A stretch of 64,000 nt of DNA from Streptomyces luteolus. GTDB taxonomy: Bacteria > Actinomycetota > Actinomycetes > Streptomycetales > Streptomycetaceae. The notes under the pieces were generated by a model. That model ran no database searches. It saw only the letters and a list, made by a program, of their open reading frames with translations, and was not told where the DNA came from. The DNA lies in assembly GCF_029968015.1 (NCBI RefSeq), contig NZ_JASCIS010000017.1:105277-169276 (forward strand), read 5' to 3'. This document shows, in pieces, positions 48,836 to 57,065 of the stretch (position 1 is the stretch's first letter; the number at the start of each line of letters is the position of its first letter). A program made the position numbers and the translations under genes.

Positions 48836-49741
48836 CTACAAGGCAAGTGCGGGATCCTGCACCAGGTCGAGTGCGGCCTTGCTGAAGGCCCGAACACGGG
48901 CGGTGGCGCCTTCGGCGAGCCATACCAGGCCCCATTCCACTGGTGCGGCATCCGTGAAGGGCACATAGGCGACGTCGGGGCGGGCGAAGTAGCGTCTGGC
49001 GTGGGCGCCGACAGCGGCGACGCCTGCCCCTGCGCCGACGAGGGTCAGCATCTCGGTGAACGTCATGGCCGACTGGCCGAGTGCGATCGGCCGTCCGGCG
49101 GGGGTCTGGCGCGGCGTGCGATCGTCGCGCAGGGAGTTCGGCAGCGTCTCGGGAAGCTGTAGCACGGTGGCGCGGGCCAGGTCCTCCATGGAGACGGTCG
49201 TGCGGCGGGCGAAGGGGTGGCCTGTCGGGACGGCGAGCATGCGTGCTTCGCGCACCAGGACCGGCCCCATGACGATGCCGTCCTCCTGCATCGGATGGCA
49301 GGTCAGCGCGATGTCCACTTCCCCGTTGCGCAGCCACGGCAGGACTTCCGGCAGTCGTGCTTCGCGGATCTGGACGTCGCAGTCGGGGTGCCGGGTGCGG
49401 AATGCCTGCGTTGCCCCGACCAGCAGCTGGCCCGCCGCCGGCCCGTTGAAGGCGACCCGCAGCACTCCGGTCAGGCCGCGTCCGGCATCGACGGCCCGGC
49501 CGAACGCGTCGGCGATCTGGTCCCATGCGGGCCGCGTCTCCTCGTACAACTGCCGTCCCACCGGCGACAGTTCCACCCTGCGGCTGGTGCGGTGGAACAG
49601 CGGGACGCCGATGCGCCGCTCCAGTTTGGCGATCGTCTGACTGACCCGGGCCGTGGACACGTGCAGCCGCTCGGCGGTGCGGCCGAAGTGCAACTCCTCG
49701 GCGAGCGTCAGGAACGCCTCCAGCTCGTACCGCTCCAACAT
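48836..49741 (-). CDS. LysR-family transcriptional regulator
   Basis: 301 residues, ATG start. The N-terminal winged helix-turn-helix spans residues 1-60 (LEAFLTLAEELHFGRTAERLHVSTARVSQTIAKLE). The substrate-binding domain follows (about 90-295; GVLRVAFNGPAAGQLL). It reads divergently from a SnoaL-like/NmrA-like pair, with a dyad between, the usual plan for LysR control of the neighbour. The inducer is unknown. Confidence 0.9.
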   Translation of the reverse strand: MLERYELEAFLTLAEELHFGRTAERLHVSTARVSQTIAKLERRIGVPLFHRTSRRVELSPVGRQLYEETRPAWDQIADAFGRAVDAGRGLTGVLRVAFNGPAAGQLLVGATQAFRTRHPDCDVQIREARLPEVLPWLRNGEVDIALTCHPMQEDGIVMGPVLVREARMLAVPTGHPFARRTTVSMEDLARATVLQLPETLPNSLRDDRTPRQTPAGRPIALGQSAMTFTEMLTLVGAGAGVAAVGAHARRYFARPDVAYVPFTDAAPVEWGLVWLAEGATARVRAFSKAALDLVQDPALAL

Positions 49742-49776
49742 CCCCGCACCCCTCCATCGTTAACCCGGGCTTCACG

Positions 49777-49800
49777 ATCGTTGCGCAGGTGCGCATTGAT
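49777..49800. promoter_or_regulatory. LysR-type operator dyad
   Basis: ATCGTTGCGCAG and GTGCGCATTGAT form an interrupted inverted repeat (9 of 12 positions pair), containing a T-N11-A-like arrangement. It lies midway between the divergent LysR and SnoaL-like starts. Confidence 0.65.
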
Positions 49801-49866
49801 GCCCCGTCCGGTCCGCACCAGTATCAAAGGCGTCGGAACACCACCTGACCTGCACCGGAGAACATC

Positions 49867-50373
49867 ATGTACGTCAACCGCGACCGCGCCCTGACCGCCC
49901 CCGCCCATGACAGCGCCGCGGTGGTCGCGGAACTCAGGGACCGCACGGAGATCACCGACGCGCTCCTCCGCTTCGGCCTCGGCCAGGACCTCAAGGACAA
50001 GGAACTGTTCGCCTCGGCCTTCGCCGCCGACGCCGAGCTGGACTTCCGCCCGGCCGCCGCCAAGTGGGGCGCCAAGCCCCCGCTGATGTCCGGACGCGAC
50101 ACCATCGTCACCACCATCCTGGGCATGTTCACCGGCCGGGTGGACACCACCCACCAGATCACCAACGCGCGGATCACCATCGACGGCGACACCGCCCACC
50201 TCACCGCCCTGGTGGAGGCCCAGCACCTGCTCAGCGCCGACCACACCAAGCACGCGCTCCTGAAAAACCCCTACGCCGTCGACCTGGTCCGCGACGGCGA
50301 CCGCTGGGTCATCCGCCGGCTCGTCATCGACAACACGTGGTTCGTCGGCGAACCCACCGCCATCTTCGGCTGA
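49867..50373 (+). CDS. SnoaL-like / NTF2-fold protein
   Basis: 168 residues, ATG preceded by CCGGAGAA. It fits the nuclear-transport-factor-2-like fold: ITDALLRFGLGQDLKDKELFASAFAADAELDF, GRDTIVTTILGMF, TTHQITNARITIDGDTAHL, and the C-terminal DRWVIRRLVIDNTWF. Such proteins are small cyclases, isomerases or binding proteins, often acting on aromatic or polyketide substrates. It lies 97 bp before the NmrA-like gene and probably in one operon. Confidence 0.8.
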   Translation: MYVNRDRALTAPAHDSAAVVAELRDRTEITDALLRFGLGQDLKDKELFASAFAADAELDFRPAAAKWGAKPPLMSGRDTIVTTILGMFTGRVDTTHQITNARITIDGDTAHLTALVEAQHLLSADHTKHALLKNPYAVDLVRDGDRWVIRRLVIDNTWFVGEPTAIFG

Positions 50374-50470
50374 TCCCCGGACCTGCAGGACCGCGCGAGG
50401 GCAGTCCCGTCCTGCTGGCCGACCCCATACCCCTCGCTAACTCCACCCAACTCTTCCAGGAAGGTGTGCC

Positions 50471-51205
50471 ATGAAGTCCGCAGTAATCGGCGGAACCGGG
50501 CTGATCGGGTCCAAGATCGTGGAGACCCTCGCCAAGGACGGACACGAAGCCGTACCGCACGCACGATCCACCGGCGTGGACCTCCTCACGGGCGAGGGGC
50601 TCGTCCCGGCGCTGACGGGCGTCGATGTCGTCATCGACGCGACTCAGTCGCCCACCGCCGACGCCGCCTCCGCCGACTTCTTCCGGACCGCGACGGCCAA
50701 CCTCCTCACCGCGGCCGAGGTGGCCGGTGTCCAGCACGCCGTCCTGCTGTCCATCGTCGGCGTGGACCGGGTGCCCGACCTCGGCTACTACCGGGCCAAG
50801 GTCCTGCAGGAGGAGCTGTTCAAGGCCGGACCGGTCTCCTACTCCATCGTCCGCGCCACCCAATTCTTCGAGTACATCGACGAGATCATGTCCTGGACTG
50901 CTGAGGGCGACACCGTCCGGCTGCCCACCACCCTGCTGCAGCCCATCGCCGCCGCCGATGCCGCGCGCGCAGTCGCCGACATCGCCACCGGCGCGCCCCT
51001 CCACGGCATCCGCGACGTCGCCGGTCCCGACGTCCTCCCCCTGGACGAGCTCGGCAGGATCACCCTCGCCGTCCACGGCAACGGCCGTGCCACCCTCACA
51101 GACGACACCGCTGGTCCCTTCGCCGCCGCATCCGGCGACGCCCTCACCGCTACAGATGGCGCGCACATCGCCCCCACGCACTACCGCGACTGGCTCGCCG
51201 CCTGA
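50471..51205 (+). CDS. NmrA/SDR-like NAD(P)-binding protein
   Basis: 244 residues, ATG preceded by CCAGGAAGG. The N-terminal GGTGLIGSKIV (G-x-x-G-x-x-G) dinucleotide motif, DVVIDATQSP, and SIVGVDRVPDLGYYRAKVLQEELFK place it in the atypical SDR NAD(P)H-binding group that includes NmrA and quinone oxidoreductase-like proteins. The usual Y-x-x-x-K is present as YYRAK. Likely a redox enzyme or sensor under the LysR regulator. Eleven bases separate its stop from the right att copy. Confidence 0.85.
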   Translation: MKSAVIGGTGLIGSKIVETLAKDGHEAVPHARSTGVDLLTGEGLVPALTGVDVVIDATQSPTADAASADFFRTATANLLTAAEVAGVQHAVLLSIVGVDRVPDLGYYRAKVLQEELFKAGPVSYSIVRATQFFEYIDEIMSWTAEGDTVRLPTTLLQPIAAADAARAVADIATGAPLHGIRDVAGPDVLPLDELGRITLAVHGNGRATLTDDTAGPFAAASGDALTATDGAHIAPTHYRDWLAA

Positions 51206-51215
51206 TCGCGATCTG

Positions 51216-51231
51216 ATCCTGTTAGCCCCAC
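51216..51231 (+). repeat. Right att copy: 16-bp tRNA-Ile 3' end
   Basis: ATCCTGTTAGCCCCAC, identical to 43344-43359. A different hairpin follows from the one beside the intact tRNA, which suggests this is the original chromosomal downstream side of tRNA-Ile. Confidence 0.75.
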
Positions 51232-51237
51232 CAGCAC

Positions 51238-51270
51238 GAAGGCCCCCAACCACCTTGGTGGGGGGTCTTC
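51238..51270 (+). terminator. Probable original tRNA-Ile terminator
   Basis: GAAGGCCCCCAACCA and TGGTGGGGGGTCTTC, a long stem with two imperfections, 7 bp after the 16-bp tRNA end. Confidence 0.7.
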
Positions 51271-51842
51271 GGCGTTCCTGGGGGCGGGTGCGCGGGGCGC
51301 GGTGCGGGGTCCGGTGCAGGGCGGCGTCACCTGGCCCGGACATGGCTGAGCGCACCGTTCCCGTGCGGGAGGGCGGTGCGCATGCGAGCGGCCCGTTCGT
51401 CGGAGGCTCTGTGGCCGGAACGGGCTTGGTGTGTGTACCTGGTGTACCTGGTGTACCTGGTGTACGTGGTCCTCGGAGGCGCCTTCAGGGGCCGCGGAGG
51501 CTGCTGGGCAACGTCAGGTGGACCGGTGGCGCGGGGCCCCGTGGCGCTCCCTGTGTGGGGGAGAAGGGCTGCCGGTCACTGGCCGGTGGTGCTGTGCTGC
51601 GGGCGTCTGCCGGTGGTCTGTCTGTCGGCGGTCTGTCCGGTGTGATGCGGGTGGTTCAGGGCGTACGGGTGGTCCAGGTCGCGCGGGTGCTGCGGGTGCT
51701 GCGGGTTCTGCCGGTACTGCGGGTGGATCAGGAGGGGCAGGTCGTTCAGGCGGGCCGGGCGGGGTTGTCCTGTGCCGGTGGCGTGAACTGGGCTTGCTCG
51801 TAAGGGCGTTGAGAGGTACGTCACCTCTGCCGCTTGCCCGGG
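51271..51842. other. Non-coding, low-complexity stretch
   Basis: About 570 bp. Contains 9-bp repeats of the type GTGTACCTG at 51431-51463 and CGGGTGCTG-type repeats around 51680-51735. Open frames here are short, compositionally biased and lack family features; I see no gene. Confidence 0.5.
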
Positions 51843-52226
51843 TCAGAAGGCCAGCTCTGCGGGGTGCGCGGGTCGTACGCGTTCCCGGTCGACCACGTCC
51901 GCTTCCGTGGCCGCGTCGACCTGGTTCACGTCGGAGAGGGGCGTGGCGAGCGTCAGACCGCGGCTGCTGGGGGACGTGCCGTGCGCCTCGGCGCGGATGC
52001 GCTGCTTCATCGTGGGCGGCCGGGAGAGTTCGTACGGCTTCGCCTTCGGCGCGGGGGCCACGTACGGCGCCCTGGCCGGGGTCTCGGTGCTGCTGTTGCC
52101 GGCGGTGTCCTGCCGCGGTGCGGCCGGGGCGGCGGTGGCGGTGGTGATGAGGCCCAGGGAGGCGAAGAAGGCCAGGAGGGCGGCGACGACGACGGACCAG
52201 ATACGGGTGACCTTGTTGGCAGCCAC
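51843..52226 (-). CDS. DUF6344 small secreted/membrane protein
   Basis: 127 residues. The N-terminal hydrophobic segment (IWSVVVAALLAFFASLGLITTATAAPAA) could be a signal peptide. A Pro/Ala/Lys-rich linker leads to the conserved RPPTMKQRIRAEAHGTSPSS block, the hallmark of the Streptomyces DUF6344 family found near gyrA and tRNA-Ile. Function unknown. Confidence 0.75.
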   Translation of the reverse strand: MAANKVTRIWSVVVAALLAFFASLGLITTATAAPAAPRQDTAGNSSTETPARAPYVAPAPKAKPYELSRPPTMKQRIRAEAHGTSPSSRGLTLATPLSDVNQVDAATEADVVDRERVRPAHPAELAF

Positions 52227-52529
52227 GATCTCTCACTTTCGGGTCGGAGGATTTGCGTACTTTCCTCATGATGTGTACGAGGCCCGAGAAGTGCGGGAGC
52301 CCGACCCGTGATTCGCGGATCTTCCGATGAACACCACCCGTATGGGCTCAAAGCGCCCAAGAGCGTCAAAGTGTTACGTTCCGTGGGGGGATCGGTGCGC
52401 ATCGTGAGGACGTCTACTGCTGTACGCGGGGCGGGAGTTGAGTCGGCGGCAGGTCACCGATCGGTATCGATCGGTGTGTATAGTCGGGCGCCAGAGGTCC
52501 CCTACGTCAAGGAAAGACGAGGTAGCGCG
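52227..52529. other. Divergent gap DUF6344 / DLW-39
   Basis: 303 bp with promoters of both genes; the clearest element is the dyad and -10-like box at 52456-52484. Confidence 0.5.
52456..52484 (+). promoter_or_regulatory. Dyad plus -10 box for the DLW-39 gene
   Basis: ACCGATCG and CGATCGGT are perfect inverted arms separated by GTAT (52456-52475). TATAGT follows at 52479-52484, so the dyad overlaps the -35 position and could be an operator. Confidence 0.55.
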
Positions 52530-52658
52530 GTGAAGAAGCTTCTCCTGGTCGCACTGGCCGCCATCGGCGGGCTCCTCGTGTACCGCCAGATCCAGGCGGA
52601 TCGCGCCGAGCAGGATCTGTGGACGGAGGCGACTGACTCCGTGCCCGCAGGTTCGTGA
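52530..52658 (+). CDS. DLW-39 family micro-protein
   Basis: 42 residues from the GTG at 52530, with GACGAGG upstream. One hydrophobic N-terminal helix (KLLLVALAAIGGLLVYR) is followed by RAEQDLWTEATD, the D-L-W motif that names the family. It is conserved at this place in Streptomyces and related genera. Function unknown. A strong terminator follows. Confidence 0.85.
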   Translation: MKKLLLVALAAIGGLLVYRQIQADRAEQDLWTEATDSVPAGS

Positions 52659-52677
52659 GTCCCGAAAAACTCTTCAC

Positions 52678-52710
52678 AAAGCCCCGGTCGCCGCAAGCGG
52701 CCGGGGCTTT
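52678..52710 (+). terminator. Terminator after DLW-39 gene
   Basis: AAAGCCCCGG(TCG)CCG and CGG(C)CCGGGGCTTT, a strong stem with A/T flanks on each side. Confidence 0.88.
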
Positions 52711-52907
52711 GTGGTGCGGTGGCGGGGTTCGGGTCTGCGGTGTACGCGTTCGGTCCGTTCGGTCTGTGGCGTACAGCACGTGGCGATTTGCCTGCGTTAA
52801 GTAATTCCTTGCAGGAGCAAAGGGGTAAGGGATTCCGTCCCGGCGCAGACACCGCGGCGACCCGCGGTGCAGGATGGTCGCGGCCGGGCGACGACGGAGG
52901 GGGCGGG

Positions 52908-54263
52908 ATGGAGCGGCGCGGCACCGGGCGCTGGACAGGGCGCGGGGCGCTGTGGGGGCTGGCGGCGGGTTCACTGCTGCTGCCGGCGCAAGGGGCCCAC
53001 GCGGCGGAGGATCCGCGTCCGTATGTGTTCGCCTCCGGCGCGCAGCGCGTCGAGGGAGCCGAGGCCAGATCGGGAGCGCAGGAGCTCAACTCCGGTTCCA
53101 CCTACCGCAGTTCCATCGGTCCGGGCCGGACGCTGTACTACGCCGTCGAGCTGGACTCGGACTCCAGCGTCTACGCGTCCGCCGTCGCCGTCCCCGGCTT
53201 CGGCACGGAAGTGGCGTACGGCGACCGGATCGCGGTGACCCTTCAGGACCAGGAGGGGAACACCTGCGGCTCCGACAAGGCCTCGTTCGGGGCGGCGGAC
53301 TACGCGACTCCGCTCGCGGCCACCGCCGAGCGGCTGATCGACGGGGGCGGTACGCGCTGCCGCGAGACGGGCACGTACTTCGTCGTCGTCCAGCGCGGGA
53401 GCGCCGACGACTCGTCGCGGGCCGCCTGGGACCTGGAGTTGAGCCTGGCCGCCGAGCCGCGGCTCGCGGGCAGCCCGCCCACCGAGGCGCCGGCGGAGGC
53501 CCAGGACCCGGTCGCCCCGCCGCTCCCCACCGGGGCGCCCGAGGAAGCCGAGGGCGGCACCGGATTCAACGACGCGCGGCTCCTCGGGCACGGCGTGTGG
53601 CAGGACCGCGTCCGGCCCGGCCGGACGCGGTTCTACCGGGTGCCGGTGGGCTGGGGTCAACAGCTTTCCGCGCAGGTCGAGTTGGAGGGCGCGAAGGGCG
53701 CGAAGGGCGGCGGGGGCGGCGTGCCAAGCAGTGTGCCCAAGGCGCTGAACGTGAGCGTCCACAACCCGGCCAGGGCCACGGTGACCTCGGACGGGGAGAG
53801 CTACCGCGGCGACCCGGTCACCACTGCCCTCGAAGCCCTGGCGCCGGTGGCGTACGAGAACCGGTACGCGGCACGGCCCGAGACCAAGCAGATGCGGTTC
53901 CCCGGCTCGTACTACCTGAAAGTGACCCTCGACCCGGAACTGCGGGAGCGGTACGGCGAGGACGGTCTCACGCTGACCCTGCGCGTTGGCGTGACCGGCG
54001 AGCGGAAGACGGATGTCGCGTACGAGGGTGACGCGGGGCCCTTCCGGGTCGCCGAGGACGGCACGGACGCGCCGGTCGGCGGCTCGGGCGGGGCGGCCGG
54101 AGGCGATGACGACGCCGCGGCCTTCGGTCTGGGCCGCGGGGTGCTGTCCGTGGTGGCGACGGCGGGGATCGGCACGGGTACCGGACTGGTGCTCGTCCTG
54201 GTGCTGTGGACGCTGCTCGCCCGCCGCGTCGCCGCGCGCCGGACGGCCGACGAGAGCGCTTGA
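52908..54263 (+). CDS. Secreted, C-terminally anchored protein of unknown function
   Basis: 451 residues from the ATG at 52908 (GGAGGGGG upstream). A signal peptide (GALWGLAAGSLLLPAQGAHAAED) precedes two similar beta-rich domains (about 40-170 and 215-370). Each starts with a GPGRTLYYAVEL or RPGRTRFYRVPV segment, which suggests an internal duplication. One membrane segment (about 420-442) ends in a short basic tail. The first domain has two cysteines. It lies upstream of a convergent Ser/Thr kinase gene. No enzymatic motif is seen; a cell-surface role is inferred. Confidence 0.7.
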   Translation: MERRGTGRWTGRGALWGLAAGSLLLPAQGAHAAEDPRPYVFASGAQRVEGAEARSGAQELNSGSTYRSSIGPGRTLYYAVELDSDSSVYASAVAVPGFGTEVAYGDRIAVTLQDQEGNTCGSDKASFGAADYATPLAATAERLIDGGGTRCRETGTYFVVVQRGSADDSSRAAWDLELSLAAEPRLAGSPPTEAPAEAQDPVAPPLPTGAPEEAEGGTGFNDARLLGHGVWQDRVRPGRTRFYRVPVGWGQQLSAQVELEGAKGAKGGGGGVPSSVPKALNVSVHNPARATVTSDGESYRGDPVTTALEALAPVAYENRYAARPETKQMRFPGSYYLKVTLDPELRERYGEDGLTLTLRVGVTGERKTDVAYEGDAGPFRVAEDGTDAPVGGSGGAAGGDDDAAAFGLGRGVLSVVATAGIGTGTGLVLVLVLWTLLARRVAARRTADESA

Positions 54264-54320
54264 GCCCGGCGCTACCGGTGCAGAGCCCGTTCCAGGGCCC
54301 GCCTCCCCGAACTTTGCGGC

Positions 54321-55706
54321 CTAGAGCCGGCTCAGGGCCCAGAACCCCACCGCGTAACTGACCAGCGCGAGCAGCAGCACCGGCACGGCCACCTTCGCGG
54401 GCGGGCCGGGGCGGCGCCTGCGCCGGTGGGGGCGCGGACCGTCGGCCGCGAGTGCTCCCACGGGTACGGGCGCGGGTGCCGTCGGCGGCGTGGGTTCCCC
54501 GGCCGGGACGGGCCGTGCTGTGTACGGGCGGGTGAGCGGGTAGGTGTGCCCGTCCTCGTCGAACCGGTGGGCCGGTGGCTCCGGAGGGCCCGGAGGGTCC
54601 GGTGGCCGGACCGGCAGCGGTGTGGGCGGCGTCGAGGGCTGTGGCGGGGTGAGTGGGGCCGGGGGTACGGGCGTTGCGGCCGGGGTCGCCGCACCGGGGT
54701 GCCCACTCGGCGTACCGCCCGGCGGTGCCAGGTGGAAGTCGTCGGCCGGCCCGCGGGGTGCGGGTGCCGCGCTCGGGGCGGGAGGGGCCTGCGGCGGGGG
54801 CGGGGGTGCCGCCGCGGCGGGGCGACCCCGCGGGCCCTCGGGGCCGAATCCCGGGGGCAGCGGCCCGAGTTGGTCGAAGACCTCGACGATCTCGTCGTCG
54901 GGACCGGGCTCCGGCAGCAGCTCGGCCGCCGCGAGCAGGGCCTTGCGCGCACCCGCCGCCGTACGGAATCGCGCGTCCGGATCCGGCTGCAGCAGCGTCG
55001 CGAGGACCTGCCACAGCGGTCCCGGGATGCCCTGCGGGGCGTCCGGGGTGCCGTGGGCGGCGAAGCGCTGGATCAGCGCCTTGGAGTCCGGCTTCGCGCC
55101 CTCCAGGAGGTACAGCGCGACGAGGCCCACCGCGAAGAGATCGCCGGGGAAGTCGGGCTCTTCGCCGAGCATCTGCTCGGGCGCGAAGTAGCCGGGCGTC
55201 CCCACCACGTAGTCGGTCTCGGTGAGCCGGGGCTCGCCCTTGCGCATGGCGATGCCGAAGTCGGACAGGCGCAGATGCGGCCGGCCCGTGCCGGTGGCCT
55301 CCAGGAGGATGTTGGCCGGCTTGATGTCACGGTGCACGACGCCTTCCTCGTGCACCGCGGTGAGCCCGGCGAGCAGCTGGTCGAGCAGCGTGCAGACGAA
55401 CGCGGGCGCCAACGGCCCGTAATCCCCGATCACATGGGCCAGGGAGCCGCCCTTGACCAGGTCCATGGTGAACAGGACCTTGTCGTCGTCGGCCGCCCAG
55501 CTGGCCGGGGCCAGGACGTGCGGATGGTCGATGCGCAGGGCCTGCTCGCGGACGAAGCGGAGCAGGGTGTGCGCGTCGCTCTGCTGCAGGACCTTGGCGG
55601 CGACATAGCGGCGCCGACGGTGGTCAAAGGCGCGCCACACGGCACCCGCGCCACCGCGGCCGATCGGGTCGACCAGTTCGTACCGGCCGGCGAAGACCTC
55701 ACCCAT
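54321..55706 (-). CDS. Membrane-anchored Ser/Thr protein kinase (PknB type)
   Basis: 461 residues from the ATG at 55706, where the kinase starts (VFAGRYELVDPIGRGGAGAVW); the open frame upstream belongs to the HTH gene region. All motifs are present: glycine loop, VAAKVL lysine, HRDIKPANILL catalytic loop, LSDFGIA, and the activation segment to FAPEQ. A Pro-rich juxtamembrane stretch (about 300-430) precedes one C-terminal membrane segment (VAVPVLLLALVSYAVGFWAL) with only a few residues beyond it. There are no PASTA repeats, so it does not sense muropeptides by that route. Preceded on the same strand by an HTH gene. Confidence 0.92.
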   Translation of the reverse strand: MGEVFAGRYELVDPIGRGGAGAVWRAFDHRRRRYVAAKVLQQSDAHTLLRFVREQALRIDHPHVLAPASWAADDDKVLFTMDLVKGGSLAHVIGDYGPLAPAFVCTLLDQLLAGLTAVHEEGVVHRDIKPANILLEATGTGRPHLRLSDFGIAMRKGEPRLTETDYVVGTPGYFAPEQMLGEEPDFPGDLFAVGLVALYLLEGAKPDSKALIQRFAAHGTPDAPQGIPGPLWQVLATLLQPDPDARFRTAAGARKALLAAAELLPEPGPDDEIVEVFDQLGPLPPGFGPEGPRGRPAAAAPPPPPQAPPAPSAAPAPRGPADDFHLAPPGGTPSGHPGAATPAATPVPPAPLTPPQPSTPPTPLPVRPPDPPGPPEPPAHRFDEDGHTYPLTRPYTARPVPAGEPTPPTAPAPVPVGALAADGPRPHRRRRRPGPPAKVAVPVLLLALVSYAVGFWALSRL

Positions 55707-55773
55707 GGCCCTGCTGCACTCCCCCTTCGTCCTGGACCGGGCGTGCTGAAACCGTTCAGCAGGAGCGTCTCGG

Positions 55774-56322
55774 TCAGCTCTGGTGCGCCTCGTAGTGGGC
55801 CACGGCGTCCGAGGTGCGGCCGGCGCCGTAGACCTTGAGGAACTCTGCCAGCTCGGGGTGGCTCGGGGCGAGGGCGTTCGCGGCCTCGATGATGTCCCCC
55901 GCGGCCGAAACGGAACGGAGCAGCGACTGGATCTCGCGGACCACGCGCTTGACCGTCGGAGCGCCCGAACTGATCGCCGTCTGACCGCCGTTGGTGAGAA
56001 CCGAGCCGCCCTGCGACTTCTTGATCTCCTCCATGCGCTCGGCGGCCTCGGCGGCACTGACGCTGCCGTCCGCCACCTGACCGGCCAACTCCTGCAGGTG
56101 CTGGACCCGTTGGACCACGGCGGGGTTGCCGATCTTGGCCCGCTGACCGCTCATCAGCTGGGAGAGCATCGGCGCCGAGAGCCCCAGGACCGCGGCGAGC
56201 CGGGCCTGGTTGAGCCCCAGATCGTCGATGAGCCGCCTGAAGAGCGCCCCCAGCGGCTCCCCGTACCAGCTGCGCTGCAGCTCCCTGGCTCTTGCGGTGG
56301 CTTCCTGCTGTGCGGTGTCCAT
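55774..56322 (-). CDS. HTH DNA-binding protein upstream of the kinase
   Basis: 182 residues. A helix-turn-helix at about residues 35-65 (LNQARLAAVLGLSAPMLSQLMSGQRAKIGNP) is followed by helical sequence, a Gly/Ser linker and a second helical domain of about 70 residues. It lies 67 bp upstream of the kinase gene on the same strand, so the regulator may be a substrate of the kinase; this is inference from order. Confidence 0.8.
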   Translation of the reverse strand: MDTAQQEATARARELQRSWYGEPLGALFRRLIDDLGLNQARLAAVLGLSAPMLSQLMSGQRAKIGNPAVVQRVQHLQELAGQVADGSVSAAEAAERMEEIKKSQGGSVLTNGGQTAISSGAPTVKRVVREIQSLLRSVSAAGDIIEAANALAPSHPELAEFLKVYGAGRTSDAVAHYEAHQS

Positions 56323-56481
56323 GGCGTCTCCCCTTCGCTGCTGCGAACCTCGCCGAGCATCTTACGGAGAGTGGTCGTTTACCGGGACCCCCAATCTTTT
56401 TGCGAGACTCGGGGGAAGACCCGGTACTCTGGTCTGCGGTGCACGGCCGACCGGGGTTCTTCCGGTCGATCAGCCGTTTCC

Positions 56482-56554
56482 GGGGCCTTAGCTCAGTTGG
56501 TAGAGCGCTGTCTTTGCATGGCAGATGTCAGGGGTTCGACTCCCCTAGGCTCCA
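56482..56554 (+). tRNA. tRNA-Ala (anticodon TGC)
   Basis: 73 nt. Acceptor GGGGCCT pairs with AGGCTCC; anticodon stem CTGTC/GGCAG encloses TTTGCAT with TGC at 56515-56517; T-arm GGGGTTCGACTCCCC. CCA not encoded. Confidence 0.97.
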
Positions 56555-56563
56555 CTTGCACAT

Positions 56564-56602
56564 AACCCTCTGACCTGCGGGAACGCAGGCAGGGGGTGTT
56601 TT
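56564..56602 (+). terminator. Terminator after tRNA-Ala
   Basis: ACCCTCTGACCTGCG pairs imperfectly with CGCAGGCAGGGGGT around GGAA and is followed by GTTTTT. Confidence 0.85.
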
Positions 56603-56789
56603 TGTGTCGGTTTCCGACGGGTATCGCTCGCGCGGTGACGTCGAGCGCGCTCACGAGGGGCCGACGCCGGCCTGGAGCAGCACGGTCGTCCACACGTACG
56701 GACCCACGGACCGGACCTGGCCCCGGACGGTATATCCGTCGGGGAGGAGCCCCGCGTCGACCGTCAGGCGCAGCCTGTTGCCCTTCGCG

Positions 56790-57056
56790 TGGTCGGGATC
56801 CGCCGACGGCGGTGTGTGGGTGGCCCTCTACCGTGGCGGCGCGACCCGCCGCTGCACGGCCGGGGGCACGCTCGACCGGGAGATCTGCTTCCCCGCCGCG
56901 CTCACCACGGCGTGCGGCTTCGGCGGGACGGACCTGACCGACCTCTACGTCACCACGGCACGGCGTGCGCCTGACCACGACGAGCCGCTCGCGGGAAGCG
57001 TCTTCGTCGTGCCCGGCGCGGGCCACGGCCTCGCTCCCCCGGCGTTCGCCGGCTGA
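56790..57056 (+). pseudogene. SMP-30/gluconolactonase C-terminal remnant
   Basis: About 88 codons reading SADGGVWVALYRGGATRR, then CGFGGTDLTDLYVTTA and LAGSVFVV near the end, the last blades of the regucalcin-type propeller (DLRTLYVTTA is the usual hallmark). The N-terminal two thirds, with metal-binding residues, are absent, and the upstream sequence does not continue the family in any frame. It sits directly after tRNA-Ala, another common insertion point. Confidence 0.6.
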
Positions 57057-57065
57057 GGAAGACGG

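Larger units (their letters stand above)
43359..51231. mobile_element. Decayed composite integrative element at tRNA-Ile
   Basis: About 7.9 kb bounded by tRNA-Ile on the left and a 16-bp copy of the tRNA 3' end on the right, with a 112-bp copy in between. The left module (to 48582) has replication, excision and integrase relics plus a secreted nuclease-like protein and its neighbour. The right module (48667-51215) has an integrase scrap and a LysR/SnoaL/NmrA cassette. The layout resembles actinomycete integrative elements of the pSAM2/SLP1 kind (rep-xis-int at a tRNA), but the transfer genes are gone. It is unlikely to move by itself. Confidence 0.8.

Noticed and set aside
51376..51824. Several short frames in the low-complexity gap
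   Set aside because: They arise from 9-bp repeats, have biased composition on both strands and no ribosome-binding sites.
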